In this document: in pieces, positions 1 to 5,652 of the stretch | How the letters are laid out: the number at the start of each line of letters is the position of its first letter | How positions within the stretch are numbered: the first letter of the stretch is position 1 | Assembly: GCA_003649515.1 (NCBI GenBank) | Contig: QMSC01000037.1 | Span: 1 to 9,805 of the forward strand | Origin: Thermoprotei archaeon | GTDB taxonomy: Archaea; Thermoproteota; Thermoprotei; Thermofilales; B20-G17 | DNA: 9,805 nucleotides | Direction: 5' to 3' | Translations under genes and position numbers: made by a program | Notes under the pieces: generated by a model | Seen by the model: only the letters and a program-made list of their open reading frames with translations | Told to the model about the DNA's origin: nothing | Databases searched by the model: none

Positions 1-150
1 AACATAGTAATCTATCAGCAGGCCTGTCTCTTTAGCTTCTTTTAGTTTTTGTCTCGCTAGTTCTTTTTGCTTAGGATGAACTGTGCTATGTCCTACCCAA
101 CCTCCTACGTCGGCCTTTATCAGACTTATCGTAACTTTCAGGGTTACCAC
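1..150 (-). CDS. Fructose-1,6-bisphosphate aldolase/phosphatase, N-terminal part (cut by window edge)
   Basis: The minus strand reads open from a GTG at 150 to the window edge, about 50 residues. It contains KVTISLIKADVGGWVGHS, then HPKQKELARQK and a segment ending GLLIDYYV. This is the N-terminus of the archaeal bifunctional FBP aldolase/phosphatase, which condenses glyceraldehyde-3-phosphate and dihydroxyacetone phosphate and then removes the C1 phosphate to give fructose-6-phosphate, the irreversible step of gluconeogenesis. The family's KAD-x-GG-x-x-GH segment, which carries a metal-binding Asp and substrate contacts, is recognisable; the usual Pro after GGW is Val here. GTG at 150 and the adjacent TTG at 153 are both possible starts. 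GTG is preferred because the TATA box at 176-183 lies about 29 bases upstream, giving a leaderless or nearly leaderless mRNA; no Shine-Dalgarno is visible. The gene is divergent from the TrmB-like regulator at 321. Confidence 0.9.
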   Translation of the reverse strand, partial: MVTLKVTISLIKADVGGWVGHSTVHPKQKELARQKLKEAKETGLLIDYYV

Positions 151-173
151 CAAGAGAGTCTCTTTTTTCTCGA

Positions 174-191
174 CACTTAAATAGTTTCTCC
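174..191 (-). promoter_or_regulatory. BRE/TATA promoter of the FBP aldolase/phosphatase gene
   Basis: Read on the minus strand, GGAGAAAC (191-184, BRE-like) is followed by TATTTAAG (183-176, TATA box). Its centre is about 29 bases from the GTG at 150, near the normal archaeal TATA-to-start distance, so the transcript is probably leaderless. A competing TATA-like stretch, GTATAAATAAGG, lies further upstream inside one arm of the palindrome (202-191). It would give a leader of about 20 bases without a ribosome binding site, so it is less favoured. Confidence 0.55.
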
Positions 192-193
192 TT

Positions 194-221
194 ATTTATA
201 CTACCATATGGTAGTATAAAT
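194..221. promoter_or_regulatory. Perfect 28-bp palindrome, putative operator of the TrmB-like regulator
   Basis: The two halves are exact reverse complements. The left inner arm is TTTATACTACCAT (195-207) and the right is ATGGTAGTATAAA (208-220), with one more matching pair at 194/221 and no spacer. It lies in the divergent intergenic region between the FBP aldolase/phosphatase and TrmB-like genes, two bases upstream of the FBP gene's BRE. A symmetric site of this length fits a dimeric winged-helix regulator. Upstream of BRE/TATA it would be placed for activation of the FBP gene. It also carries TATA-like TATAAAT (215-221) on the plus strand, so occupancy could block a distal regulator promoter. 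The symmetry is directly seen; the binding protein is inferred from context. Confidence 0.7.
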
Positions 222-270
222 CCTCAAAATGAAAAAGTTTAAGGCAAAGAATAATCTTTTAGAGGAAAAG

Positions 271-298
271 ACGTTTATTTAGGAATGTTATTTATTCT
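271..298 (+). promoter_or_regulatory. Candidate promoter of the TrmB-like regulator gene
   Basis: Two AT-rich TATA-like elements precede the regulator: GTTTATTTAG (273-282) and GTTATTTATT (287-296). The first would start transcription near 303 and leave a short leader carrying GGTGAG at 311-316, a usable ribosome binding site for the TTG at 321. The second would start within a few bases of the TTG itself. A third TATA-like element lies inside the palindrome at 215-221. The true start cannot be chosen by reading. Confidence 0.35.
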
Positions 299-301
299 AT
301 G

Positions 302-321
302 ATACTACTGGTGAGAAGTAT
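302..321. promoter_or_regulatory. Degenerate second operator copy over the regulator start
   Basis: ATACTACTGG/TGAGAAGTAT is a 20-bp imperfect inverted repeat whose outer five bases on each side pair exactly (302-306 with 317-321). It has the same length and the same outer arms, ATACT and AGTAT, as the inner 20 bp of the palindrome at 198-217, matching it at 13 of 20 positions. It overlaps the ribosome binding site and the first base of the TTG start, downstream of the likely TATA boxes. A protein bound here would block transcription, which suggests autorepression. This is inferred from similarity and position; part of the resemblance could be chance. Confidence 0.4.
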
Positions 322-1076
322 TGGAAGGTCTATTAGAAAGCTTTAGAGTCTTAGGGTTTAGTGAGAGAGAGGCGAAAGTACTTTCCTGTCTCTTGAAGAC
401 AGAAGACGCGTCAATTAGTGAGATTGAAGACGCGTCAGGTATTAAAAGACCCCATCTTTACGAGATCCTCGAGAATCTATTCCATAGAGGTTTTGTTATC
501 AAAAAGTATTCAAGACCTGCAAGGTACGGCATTATTAGAGACATAGATACGTTCAAGAAGCTTGCAGAAGAGAGATTTGATGAAATAAGCAAGGCTCTGA
601 ATAGAATTCTCTTTTACCTACATAGCCCGCGAGTACTCGGTGGCACGATATTTGTGAAAAACTCCGCGTTTTTAAGAAAAGCTTTCATAAATGAACTTCT
701 TGGTTGCACTATTAGCGCTAAGATCTTTACGAGCGACTTTAAGATTGTAGGCTACGAAGTTATGGAAATAATAGAGAGAATGGCACAGAAGGTTGACATT
801 AAGGTGGCTACCTCCGATCTTAACTTTATAAGAAAATTTATCGTGATACCTCCCTACATAAGGTACGTTGATGTAGCCTTTCCGCTAACAATCGGAATAT
901 TTGATGACAGCTCGCTCGCCGTAGCCTTTTCTCTTAAGAACCGGATAGAGTACGGCGTAATATCTAATGAGGAGCCTATCCTACAAGAGTATCAGAGAAT
1001 ATTCAAACACATATGGACCGATGACTATCTAAGAACGTTCTATAAGCTAAGAGTTACGACCCCAAAGGAGTACTAG
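321..1076 (+). CDS. TrmB-family winged-helix transcriptional regulator
   Basis: This 251-residue protein has a TrmB-type winged helix at about residues 5-75, including LGFSEREAKVLSCLLK, SEIEDASGIKRPHLYEIL and the wing segment RPARYGI. A short helical linker follows (about 78-100). The C-terminal domain resembles the TrmB regulatory/PLD-like fold, with the family-like features GIFDDSS and, near the end, a tyrosine plus IFKHIW. TrmB proteins sense sugars or sugar metabolites and control sugar transport and the glycolysis/gluconeogenesis switch. Thermococcales TrmB and TrmBL1 are about 340 residues, so this shorter form probably lacks their full sugar-binding module and may sense something else. 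The start is TTG at 321, with GGTGAG seven or so bases upstream. It is divergent from the FBP aldolase/phosphatase gene, which is its likely target, and a degenerate operator overlaps its start. Family assignment is firm; target and ligand are inferred. Confidence 0.88.
   Translation: MEGLLESFRVLGFSEREAKVLSCLLKTEDASISEIEDASGIKRPHLYEILENLFHRGFVIKKYSRPARYGIIRDIDTFKKLAEERFDEISKALNRILFYLHSPRVLGGTIFVKNSAFLRKAFINELLGCTISAKIFTSDFKIVGYEVMEIIERMAQKVDIKVATSDLNFIRKFIVIPPYIRYVDVAFPLTIGIFDDSSLAVAFSLKNRIEYGVISNEEPILQEYQRIFKHIWTDDYLRTFYKLRVTTPKEY
402..437 (+). repeat. 12-bp direct repeat within the regulator's HTH-coding region
   Basis: GAAGACGCGTCA occurs at 402-413 and again at 426-437, exactly 24 bases apart and in frame, so the protein carries EDAS twice with SISEI-like spacing (EDASISEIEDAS). 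It lies just before and within the second helix of the winged helix. It may be a small tandem duplication or a coincidence. Confidence 0.6.
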
Positions 1077-1138
1077 GGAGTACTGTTAACTTTCAAAGAG
1101 GCACAATATATCCTCGCTTAGAAGACGTGTTTAAAGTG

Positions 1139-1657
1139 CTACTTGCCTGAATAAGAGAGCGTGTAATATGTTATGTTACCTTCCTTATCTATGAGCGCTA
1201 ATACTATGTTTTTCCTCATCCGAAACCCTTTTTTAATCAGCTCTCTGAGTTTCGCAAATGTAAGAGGCTTTCCTTCCAAGACCCCATAGAATATATACTC
1301 GGAGGGAGAATCTCTCCTTCTTTCTGATACTAGGAACTCTATTTCTCTATCGGATAGTTTCTTGACAGCATAATTTCTCTTCAAAAGGTCATTTACTAGA
1401 ATAAACTTCGGCCATACGTATTCGTCGATTTTGGAGAGCTCCTTCAGAGCTTCATTAAAATCTAATATCTTTCCTTCTTTGTGGATTACCGCACGTCCTG
1501 AATATACGAGATAGAGCGCTTCAAAAGCACGTAACTTTATCTTTTGAGGACTTTCTGGAGTACCTATTCCCAACTTGAGTATTTTATTCGCTTCCTTGCG
1601 ACATTTTCTATTCACTTCTATTTCAAGCTCTGATTGGCGGAGATTTATGATTAACAT
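1139..1657 (-). CDS. tRNA-splicing endonuclease structural (non-catalytic) subunit
   Basis: The 172-residue product resembles archaeal EndA. The mid-region has LRAFEALYLVYSGRAVI and a DFNEALKELSKID stretch. The C-terminal nuclease-like domain has KFILVNDLLKRNYAVKK and ends RMRKNIVLALIDKEGNITYY, the family's RK-xxx-A-x-x-D-EG-x-x-TYY signature. Catalytic EndA has a Tyr in an FRVY-like strand and a His in a GHS-like loop. Here those regions read EFLVSE and DSPSEYIF, so both residues are missing, and only the conserved RK with the third catalytic Lys remains. This matches the structural subunit of crenarchaeal heterotetrameric endonuclease, which needs a catalytic EndA partner encoded elsewhere. 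ATG at 1657 was chosen because it lies one base after the serS stop and has AAGGTG seven bases upstream; an upstream in-frame ATG at 1768 would overlap serS by 110 bases and adds no EndA-like sequence. Confidence 0.82.
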   Translation of the reverse strand: MLIINLRQSELEIEVNRKCRKEANKILKLGIGTPESPQKIKLRAFEALYLVYSGRAVIHKEGKILDFNEALKELSKIDEYVWPKFILVNDLLKRNYAVKKLSDREIEFLVSERRRDSPSEYIFYGVLEGKPLTFAKLRELIKKGFRMRKNIVLALIDKEGNITYYTLSYSGK

Positions 1658-1658
1658 T

Positions 1659-3041
1659 CTAATGCACCTTAAAGGGGGCTTTTTTAATAGGGTAGATGTA
1701 TTCGCGTGGGGCGTGTTTAAAGCACTCAAGGTATGGTCGCAGAACTTTGGGTATTTCAACGATATCATTCTCTAACTGATAATTTTCAAGGATGGCAGTT
1801 ATGGCTCGTGTAGTCGCTATTGCTGTAGAGTTCAGCGTATGTACATAGCCCTTAGCAGGGTATCCTCTTTTCTCAGCGTATCTAATATTTAGTCTATAAG
1901 ACTGATAGTCAGTACAATTGCTGCAAGAGACCATTTCTCTGAATCTTCCTTGACCCGGCATCCAAGCCTCAAGATCATACTTTTTTGCTGCAACCGCTCC
2001 AAGATCTCCTGCACAGACATTAACTGTTCTAAAGGGTATTTCAAGCCGTCTCCAGAGATCCATGGCATTTTCAAGAAGTTCTTCATGGAGTTGCCATGAA
2101 GTTTCAGGTAGTGAGAAGACAAACTGTTCAACTTTATTAAACTGGTGAACTCTGAATATCCCTTTAGTGTCCTTTCCATGAGCTCCAGCTTCCTTCCTAA
2201 AGCAAGGACTAACCCCTACCAACCTGAGTGGTAACTCCTTTTCCTCTAATACTTCATTCATGAACATGGCAGCTAAGGGGTGTTCTGCCGTTGCTATAAG
2301 ATACAGCTCTTCCTCCTCTATTTTATAGATTGAATCTCTAAAGTCCTCTAGACTTATGACACCTGAATACGCTTTTCTGTTCATCATATAGGGTGGTAAA
2401 ACGAGCATATATCCTTTCCTAGTCAATTGATCTATAGCATAAAGTACTAGCGCTATGTCAAGCCATACCAAGTCCTGATAAAGGTAAAAGAACCTTGAAC
2501 CAGCAACCTTTGCAGCTCTTTCAGTGTCTACAAGTCCTAAACTATAGCCTAGCTCGTAGTGACTTAGTGGCTTCTCCTCAACTACTTCGTATTCTATCTT
2601 AAAATCTCCTATTTGGCTTTTGAAAAGTTCTAGAAACCCTTCCCAGACCTTAGGTTTTCCATAGAAGTATACGGGGACATTTTCTTCCTCGCTTGCTCCT
2701 GGTGGTACGTTTTCGTGAATTACATTGGGTATCGAAAGTAAGTATTTATCCCGGAGTTCAGCGATCGTTCGAGCTTCCTTTTCAAGCTCTCCTAGCATGC
2801 TTGAGAGCTTCCTAGCTTCTTCAATAAGCTTTTTCCTCCTTTCGGGATCTTTTGTTCGAGCTATTTCCCTGGTTATCGTATTTCTCTTATGGCGAAGCTC
2901 GTCGAGTTCACGCATTATCTTACGCCATTTTTCATCGTACTCTACGGCCTTATTTACTATTGAAATGTCTTCGCCACGCATTTTTTGAGACCACTTTATC
3001 CTCTCAGGATCATTTCTCAGGTAGTAAAGCATGCTCCACAT
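1659..3041 (-). CDS. serS: Seryl-tRNA synthetase
   Basis: This 460-residue class II synthetase charges tRNA-Ser (and tRNA-Sec where present) with serine in the cytoplasm. Residues 1-110 are the N-terminal domain with the long charged coiled-coil arm (about 30-98) that binds the tRNA variable arm. TAEHPL (251-256) precedes motif 2, GVSPCFRKEAGAHGKDTKG (276-294). CSNCTDYQS (373-381) and motif 3, HTLNSTAIATTRAITAILEN (401-420), follow. Length and motif order are those of the standard, bacterial-like SerRS rather than the methanogen-specific type. The family's RR after the CTDYQ stretch is YR here. The ATG at 3041 begins with the family-typical MWS. It has no clear ribosome binding site, but a TATA-like element at 3072-3079 would make the mRNA nearly leaderless. 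A methionine three codons in is the alternative start. The gene runs into the splicing endonuclease subunit after one base, so the two are probably co-transcribed and translationally coupled. Confidence 0.96.
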   Translation of the reverse strand: MWSMLYYLRNDPERIKWSQKMRGEDISIVNKAVEYDEKWRKIMRELDELRHKRNTITREIARTKDPERRKKLIEEARKLSSMLGELEKEARTIAELRDKYLLSIPNVIHENVPPGASEEENVPVYFYGKPKVWEGFLELFKSQIGDFKIEYEVVEEKPLSHYELGYSLGLVDTERAAKVAGSRFFYLYQDLVWLDIALVLYAIDQLTRKGYMLVLPPYMMNRKAYSGVISLEDFRDSIYKIEEEELYLIATAEHPLAAMFMNEVLEEKELPLRLVGVSPCFRKEAGAHGKDTKGIFRVHQFNKVEQFVFSLPETSWQLHEELLENAMDLWRRLEIPFRTVNVCAGDLGAVAAKKYDLEAWMPGQGRFREMVSCSNCTDYQSYRLNIRYAEKRGYPAKGYVHTLNSTAIATTRAITAILENYQLENDIVEIPKVLRPYLECFKHAPREYIYPIKKAPFKVH

Positions 3042-3071
3042 GGTCGTCGTCGAAATCTTATTAGCACACAG

Positions 3072-3079
3072 TTATTAAG
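3072..3079. promoter_or_regulatory. Shared AT box between divergent serS and kinase-remnant/tpi transcripts
   Basis: TTATTAAG on the plus strand reads CTTAATAA on the minus strand. For serS (minus) it lies about 34 bases upstream of the ATG, placing transcription start within roughly ten bases of it. For the plus strand it lies about 40 bases upstream of the GTG at 3117, leaving a short leader with AGGAGA at 3105-3110. No other convincing TATA box is seen between the two genes, so the same element, or overlapping ones, may serve both directions. Confidence 0.4.
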
Positions 3080-3116
3080 ATTTACTTTAGTCCCTTCCGA
3101 GCATAGGAGAGGCAAG

Positions 3117-3233
3117 GTGGAGGTCATGAAAGTGGTTGTAACCGGCATCAGCGGTAGCGGGAGAATGATCTACCTAGATAGAAGTCAGGTATTTTCGAAA
3201 CTGTTTCTCATCGAAGAACTTTTAAAGCCGTAA
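3117..3233 (+). pseudogene. 38-codon P-loop kinase remnant or leader ORF upstream of tpi
   Basis: From GTG at 3117 (preceded by AGGAGA seven bases upstream), or ATG at 3126, the frame encodes MKVVVTGISGSGRMIYL and then about 20 further residues ending EELLKP before TAA. The opening looks like the first strand and P-loop of archaeal adenylate-kinase-like NTPases, but the invariant Lys is Arg and the following Ser/Thr is Met. Nothing in any frame before tpi continues the fold: a working kinase needs well over 100 residues and only about 110 bases are available. The likeliest reading is a decayed or internally deleted gene that kept its promoter and ribosome binding site. A short expressed leader peptide coupled to tpi is the alternative. 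It ends 24 bases before the tpi ATG. Confidence 0.45.
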
Positions 3234-3257
3234 TAGTAGAAGTTGAGGGTAATAAAC

Positions 3258-3938
3258 ATGAAGATAAGCTTCCCCTTGATCGTAATAAATTTTAAAACCT
3301 ATAGTCAGGCTTCAGGCAGGAAGGGCTTAGAGCTGGCGAAAACCGCGGAGAAAGTCTGGAAGGAAACTGGTATATGCGTGGCAGTGGCTCCCCAACTAAC
3401 TGATCTTATGTTCATAGCTCAGCAAGTGGAAGTTCCAGTATTCTCGCAGCACGTAGATGACGTGAGCCCTGGAGCGCATACAGGCCATGTAACACTAGAA
3501 GCGATAAAGGATGCAGGTGCTATTGGAACATTACTCAATCACTCGGAGAGGCGACTACGTATAGATGTTATAGATAGTATCGTTAAACGGGCTAAGGAAC
3601 TGAATTTGCTAACACTAGTATGTGCAAATACAGCTGAAGTTAGTGCAGCCGTTGCTGCTCTGTACCCTGACATGATTGCAATAGAGCCTCCCGAGCTTAT
3701 AGGAACGGGTATTCCTGTTTCAAGGGCTAAGCCTGAAATCGTAACAAAAACTGTGGATCTGGTCAAAAAGGTAAATCCTGAGGCGAAAATTCTCACAGGG
3801 GCGGGTATTAGTAGCGGTGAGGACGTCGAAGCTGCCATAAAGCTGGGAACTGTAGGGGTTCTCGTTGCCTCTGGAGTAGTAAAGGCTAGAGACTGGTACT
3901 CGGCCATCATGGACCTCGTCAGACCGTTGTCGAAATAA
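3258..3938 (+). CDS. tpiA: Triosephosphate isomerase
   Basis: This 226-residue TIM-barrel enzyme interconverts dihydroxyacetone phosphate and glyceraldehyde-3-phosphate in glycolysis and gluconeogenesis. Visible residues are the substrate-binding Asn11 and Lys13 (INFKTY), catalytic His95 (LLNHSERRL), catalytic Glu143 (AIEPPELIGTG), and the phosphate-binding GAGISSGED (181-189) and VASG (203-206). The length is that of archaeal TPIs, which are shorter than the roughly 250-residue bacterial and eukaryotic enzymes and form tetramers. ATG at 3258 was chosen over TTG at 3243 because GAGGGT (3245-3250) is correctly spaced and the family starts at this point. It follows the short P-loop ORF by 24 bases, probably in one transcript. 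Its triose phosphates feed the FBP aldolase/phosphatase encoded at the window's left end. Confidence 0.97.
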   Translation: MKISFPLIVINFKTYSQASGRKGLELAKTAEKVWKETGICVAVAPQLTDLMFIAQQVEVPVFSQHVDDVSPGAHTGHVTLEAIKDAGAIGTLLNHSERRLRIDVIDSIVKRAKELNLLTLVCANTAEVSAAVAALYPDMIAIEPPELIGTGIPVSRAKPEIVTKTVDLVKKVNPEAKILTGAGISSGEDVEAAIKLGTVGVLVASGVVKARDWYSAIMDLVRPLSK

Positions 3939-3955
3939 AGCTATAGAATTCTTAA

Positions 3956-4030
3956 CGGGCCCGCCGGGACTTGAACCCGGGACCTGCGGCTCCGCAGGCC
4001 GCCGCTCTATCCTAGCTGAGCTACGGGCCC
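3956..4030 (-). tRNA. tRNA-Arg, anticodon GCG
   Basis: A complete cloverleaf folds on the minus strand. The acceptor stem is GGGCCCG/CGGGCCC, the D stem GCTC/GAGC, the anticodon stem GCGGC/GCCGC, and the T stem CCGGG/CCCGG with loop TTCAAGT. All four stems are fully Watson-Crick and the acceptor, anticodon and T stems are entirely GC. The anticodon loop CTGCGGA has T33 and anticodon GCG, which reads CGC (and CGU by wobble). There is a five-base variable loop, no intron, discriminator G73 and no encoded CCA. Position 26 is G, the substrate of the Trm1 enzyme encoded at 8374-9630. The gene is convergent with tpi, whose stop lies 17 bases away. Confidence 0.96.
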
Positions 4031-4055
4031 TGCTAAAGGACTAATCAAAAGGAAA

Positions 4056-4074
4056 GGTATTTAAGTTTAATTCT
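4056..4074 (-). promoter_or_regulatory. TATA promoter of tRNA-Arg, possibly bidirectional
   Basis: Read on the minus strand, GAATTAAA (BRE-like) is followed by CTTAAATA (4065-4058). The centre lies about 25 bases from a predicted start near 4036, a few bases before the mature tRNA 5' end at 4030, which is the usual arrangement for an archaeal tRNA. On the plus strand the same bases read TATTTAAG preceded by GGAAAGG, which could start a proS transcript with a leader of about 60 bases. Confidence 0.6.
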
Positions 4075-4149
4075 TTTTCGTGGTAAAAAGTAGCATGTAT
4101 CTATTAGGAGTGTAACATTACAATTTAGGTCTCGAGGCGAGTAATAGAG

Positions 4150-5592
4150 ATGCAGGAACGAAGGACTAAATGGTCTACAAACTTCAGCGAATGGTTTAGA
4201 GATGTGATATTTCAAGCAGGTGTGTATGATTATAGATACCCCGTGAAAGGCGCCGGCGTATGGCCTCCTCTTGGCATGAGACTCAGAAATAACGTCATTA
4301 ATCTTATGAAAAGGCTTCTTGACGAGACAGGGCATGAAGAGGTTCTATTTCCTACACTCATACCCGAGGAACTTATAGGCAAAGAGGCGGAACATATAGC
4401 AAAGTTTGAGGAGGAAATTTTCTGGGTTACTCGCGGAGGAAAGGAATCTCTGTCGCATAGACTAGCATTAAGGCCCACCTCAGAGACGGCTATTATGGAG
4501 ATGTTTAAGCTCTGGATACATTCCCACACAGACCTTCCGATAAAAATCTACCAGGTAGTGAGCGTCTTCAGATGTGAAACAAAGGCAACGGCACCCATGA
4601 TAAGATTAAGAGAGATATCGATGTTCAAGGAGGCGCATACTGCGCATAGAAACCGAGAGGAAGCCGAGGAACAGGTGAAAGAGGCCATTAATATATATAA
4701 GGAGTTTTTCGAGCGTCTCGCGATACCCTTCATAATATCCATAAGACCTGAATGGGATAAGTTTGCTGGCGCCGTGTATACTATAGCATTTGATACCTTA
4801 ATGCCGGATGGAAAGACTCTACAAATAGGTACAGTACACTATTTGGGAACCAACTTTTCAAAGGCCTTTGACGTAACGTATCTTACGCCTCAAGGAACTC
4901 ATGAATACGTTCACACAACTAGTTACGGGATCTCAGAAAGAGTGATAGCGGCATTAATAGCAGTTCACGGGGACGATCATGGTCTTGTACTTCCTCCCTT
5001 CATCGCGCCGATCCAAATAGTCATAGTACCCATAATGTACGGCGAGGATGTGGAAGTATTGAATTATTCCAAGGAAGTATTCGAAGAGTTACGGAAGAAA
5101 GGGTATAGAGTGGTCTTAGACGACAGGCGTGACATAACTCCCGGCGAAAAATACTATTATTGGGAGCTTAGAGGTGTACCTTTGCGAATAGAGATTGGAC
5201 CGAGAGATTTAAAACAGAAGGAGGTTACGCTAGTACGCAGGGATACGTTCAAGAGGGTTAGTGTTAGTAAAGAATCGTATCTAAAAGTTCTTGAAGAGAC
5301 GCTCAACAAGATTCACTGCACCGTAAGGGAAAGAGCGTACGCCTGGTTTAATATAAAGTTTCATAAGGCTAGGAACCTGAAAGAGGTCTGGGAGATACTT
5401 GAGGAGAGGAAGGGGGTCGTAGAAGTTCCATGGTGCGGTAATGATGAATGCGGACTAAAGTTGGAGGAAGAGGTTAAAGGAAACGTTCTTGGGTACGACA
5501 TCAATGAAGACAAGTCAGCTGTTAAAGGAGAGAAATGCATTATATGTGGTAAAGACGCCGAACACTGGATTAGGGTGGCAAGACGCTACTAG
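4150..5592 (+). CDS. proS: Prolyl-tRNA synthetase (archaeal/eukaryotic type)
   Basis: This 480-residue class IIa synthetase attaches proline to tRNA-Pro. It lacks the bacterial editing insertion. The catalytic core includes GVWPPLGMRLRNNV (36-49, motif 1 region), LRPTSE (107-112), motif 2 with VFRCETKATAPMIRLREI (139-156), and motif 3 with SYGISER then HGDDHGLVLPPFIAP (258-287). The anticodon-binding domain follows at about 287-390 (QIVIVPIMYG, VVLDDRRD, PLRIEIGPRDL). The C-terminal zinc domain characteristic of archaeal-type enzymes has Cys429, Cys434, Cys463 and Cys466 and ends in a conserved Tyr. Motif 3 differs somewhat from the usual SWG-x-STR form, with Tyr for Trp and Glu for Thr. ATG at 4150 is the only practical start, because a stop lies in frame at 4126; the ribosome binding site is weak (GAGG, 12 bases upstream). 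It is convergent with gatD. Confidence 0.97.
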   Translation: MQERRTKWSTNFSEWFRDVIFQAGVYDYRYPVKGAGVWPPLGMRLRNNVINLMKRLLDETGHEEVLFPTLIPEELIGKEAEHIAKFEEEIFWVTRGGKESLSHRLALRPTSETAIMEMFKLWIHSHTDLPIKIYQVVSVFRCETKATAPMIRLREISMFKEAHTAHRNREEAEEQVKEAINIYKEFFERLAIPFIISIRPEWDKFAGAVYTIAFDTLMPDGKTLQIGTVHYLGTNFSKAFDVTYLTPQGTHEYVHTTSYGISERVIAALIAVHGDDHGLVLPPFIAPIQIVIVPIMYGEDVEVLNYSKEVFEELRKKGYRVVLDDRRDITPGEKYYYWELRGVPLRIEIGPRDLKQKEVTLVRRDTFKRVSVSKESYLKVLEETLNKIHCTVRERAYAWFNIKFHKARNLKEVWEILEERKGVVEVPWCGNDECGLKLEEEVKGNVLGYDINEDKSAVKGEKCIICGKDAEHWIRVARRY

Positions 5593-5652
5593 TGATTGAA
5601 TAGTACTTTGATAACCGAATATCCGGAATATCATGAAGCTGTTAAGCAGCTA

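Noticed and set aside
1077..1138. Possible small RNA or terminator between the convergent regulator and endonuclease-subunit genes
   Set aside because: Only 62 bases, with no hairpin, no T-tract and no C/D- or H/ACA-box pattern that I can see.
1658..1768. N-terminal extension of the splicing endonuclease subunit back to an ATG at 1768
   Set aside because: The extension lies wholly antiparallel-free inside the serS 3' end in another frame, has no EndA-like sequence, and ATG at 1657 has a well-spaced ribosome binding site directly after the serS stop.
2725..2988. Plus-strand open frame of 87 codons opposite serS
   Set aside because: It is Ser- and Phe-rich low-quality sequence antisense to the coiled-coil-coding part of serS, with no ribosome binding site or recognisable family.
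3539..3910. Minus-strand open frame of 123 codons opposite tpi
   Set aside because: It is rich in Ser, Thr and Ala, lies wholly within a clearly functional tpi gene, and resembles no family.
4045..4335. Minus-strand open frame of 96 codons across the tRNA promoter and the proS start
   Set aside because: Most of it is antisense to proS, and its end would run into the tRNA promoter; no homology is recognisable.
5637..5651. AGCTG-ttaag-CAGCT hairpin between the convergent proS and gatD genes
   Set aside because: The stem is only five pairs, has no T-run on either strand, and archaeal termination usually depends on T-tracts rather than hairpins.
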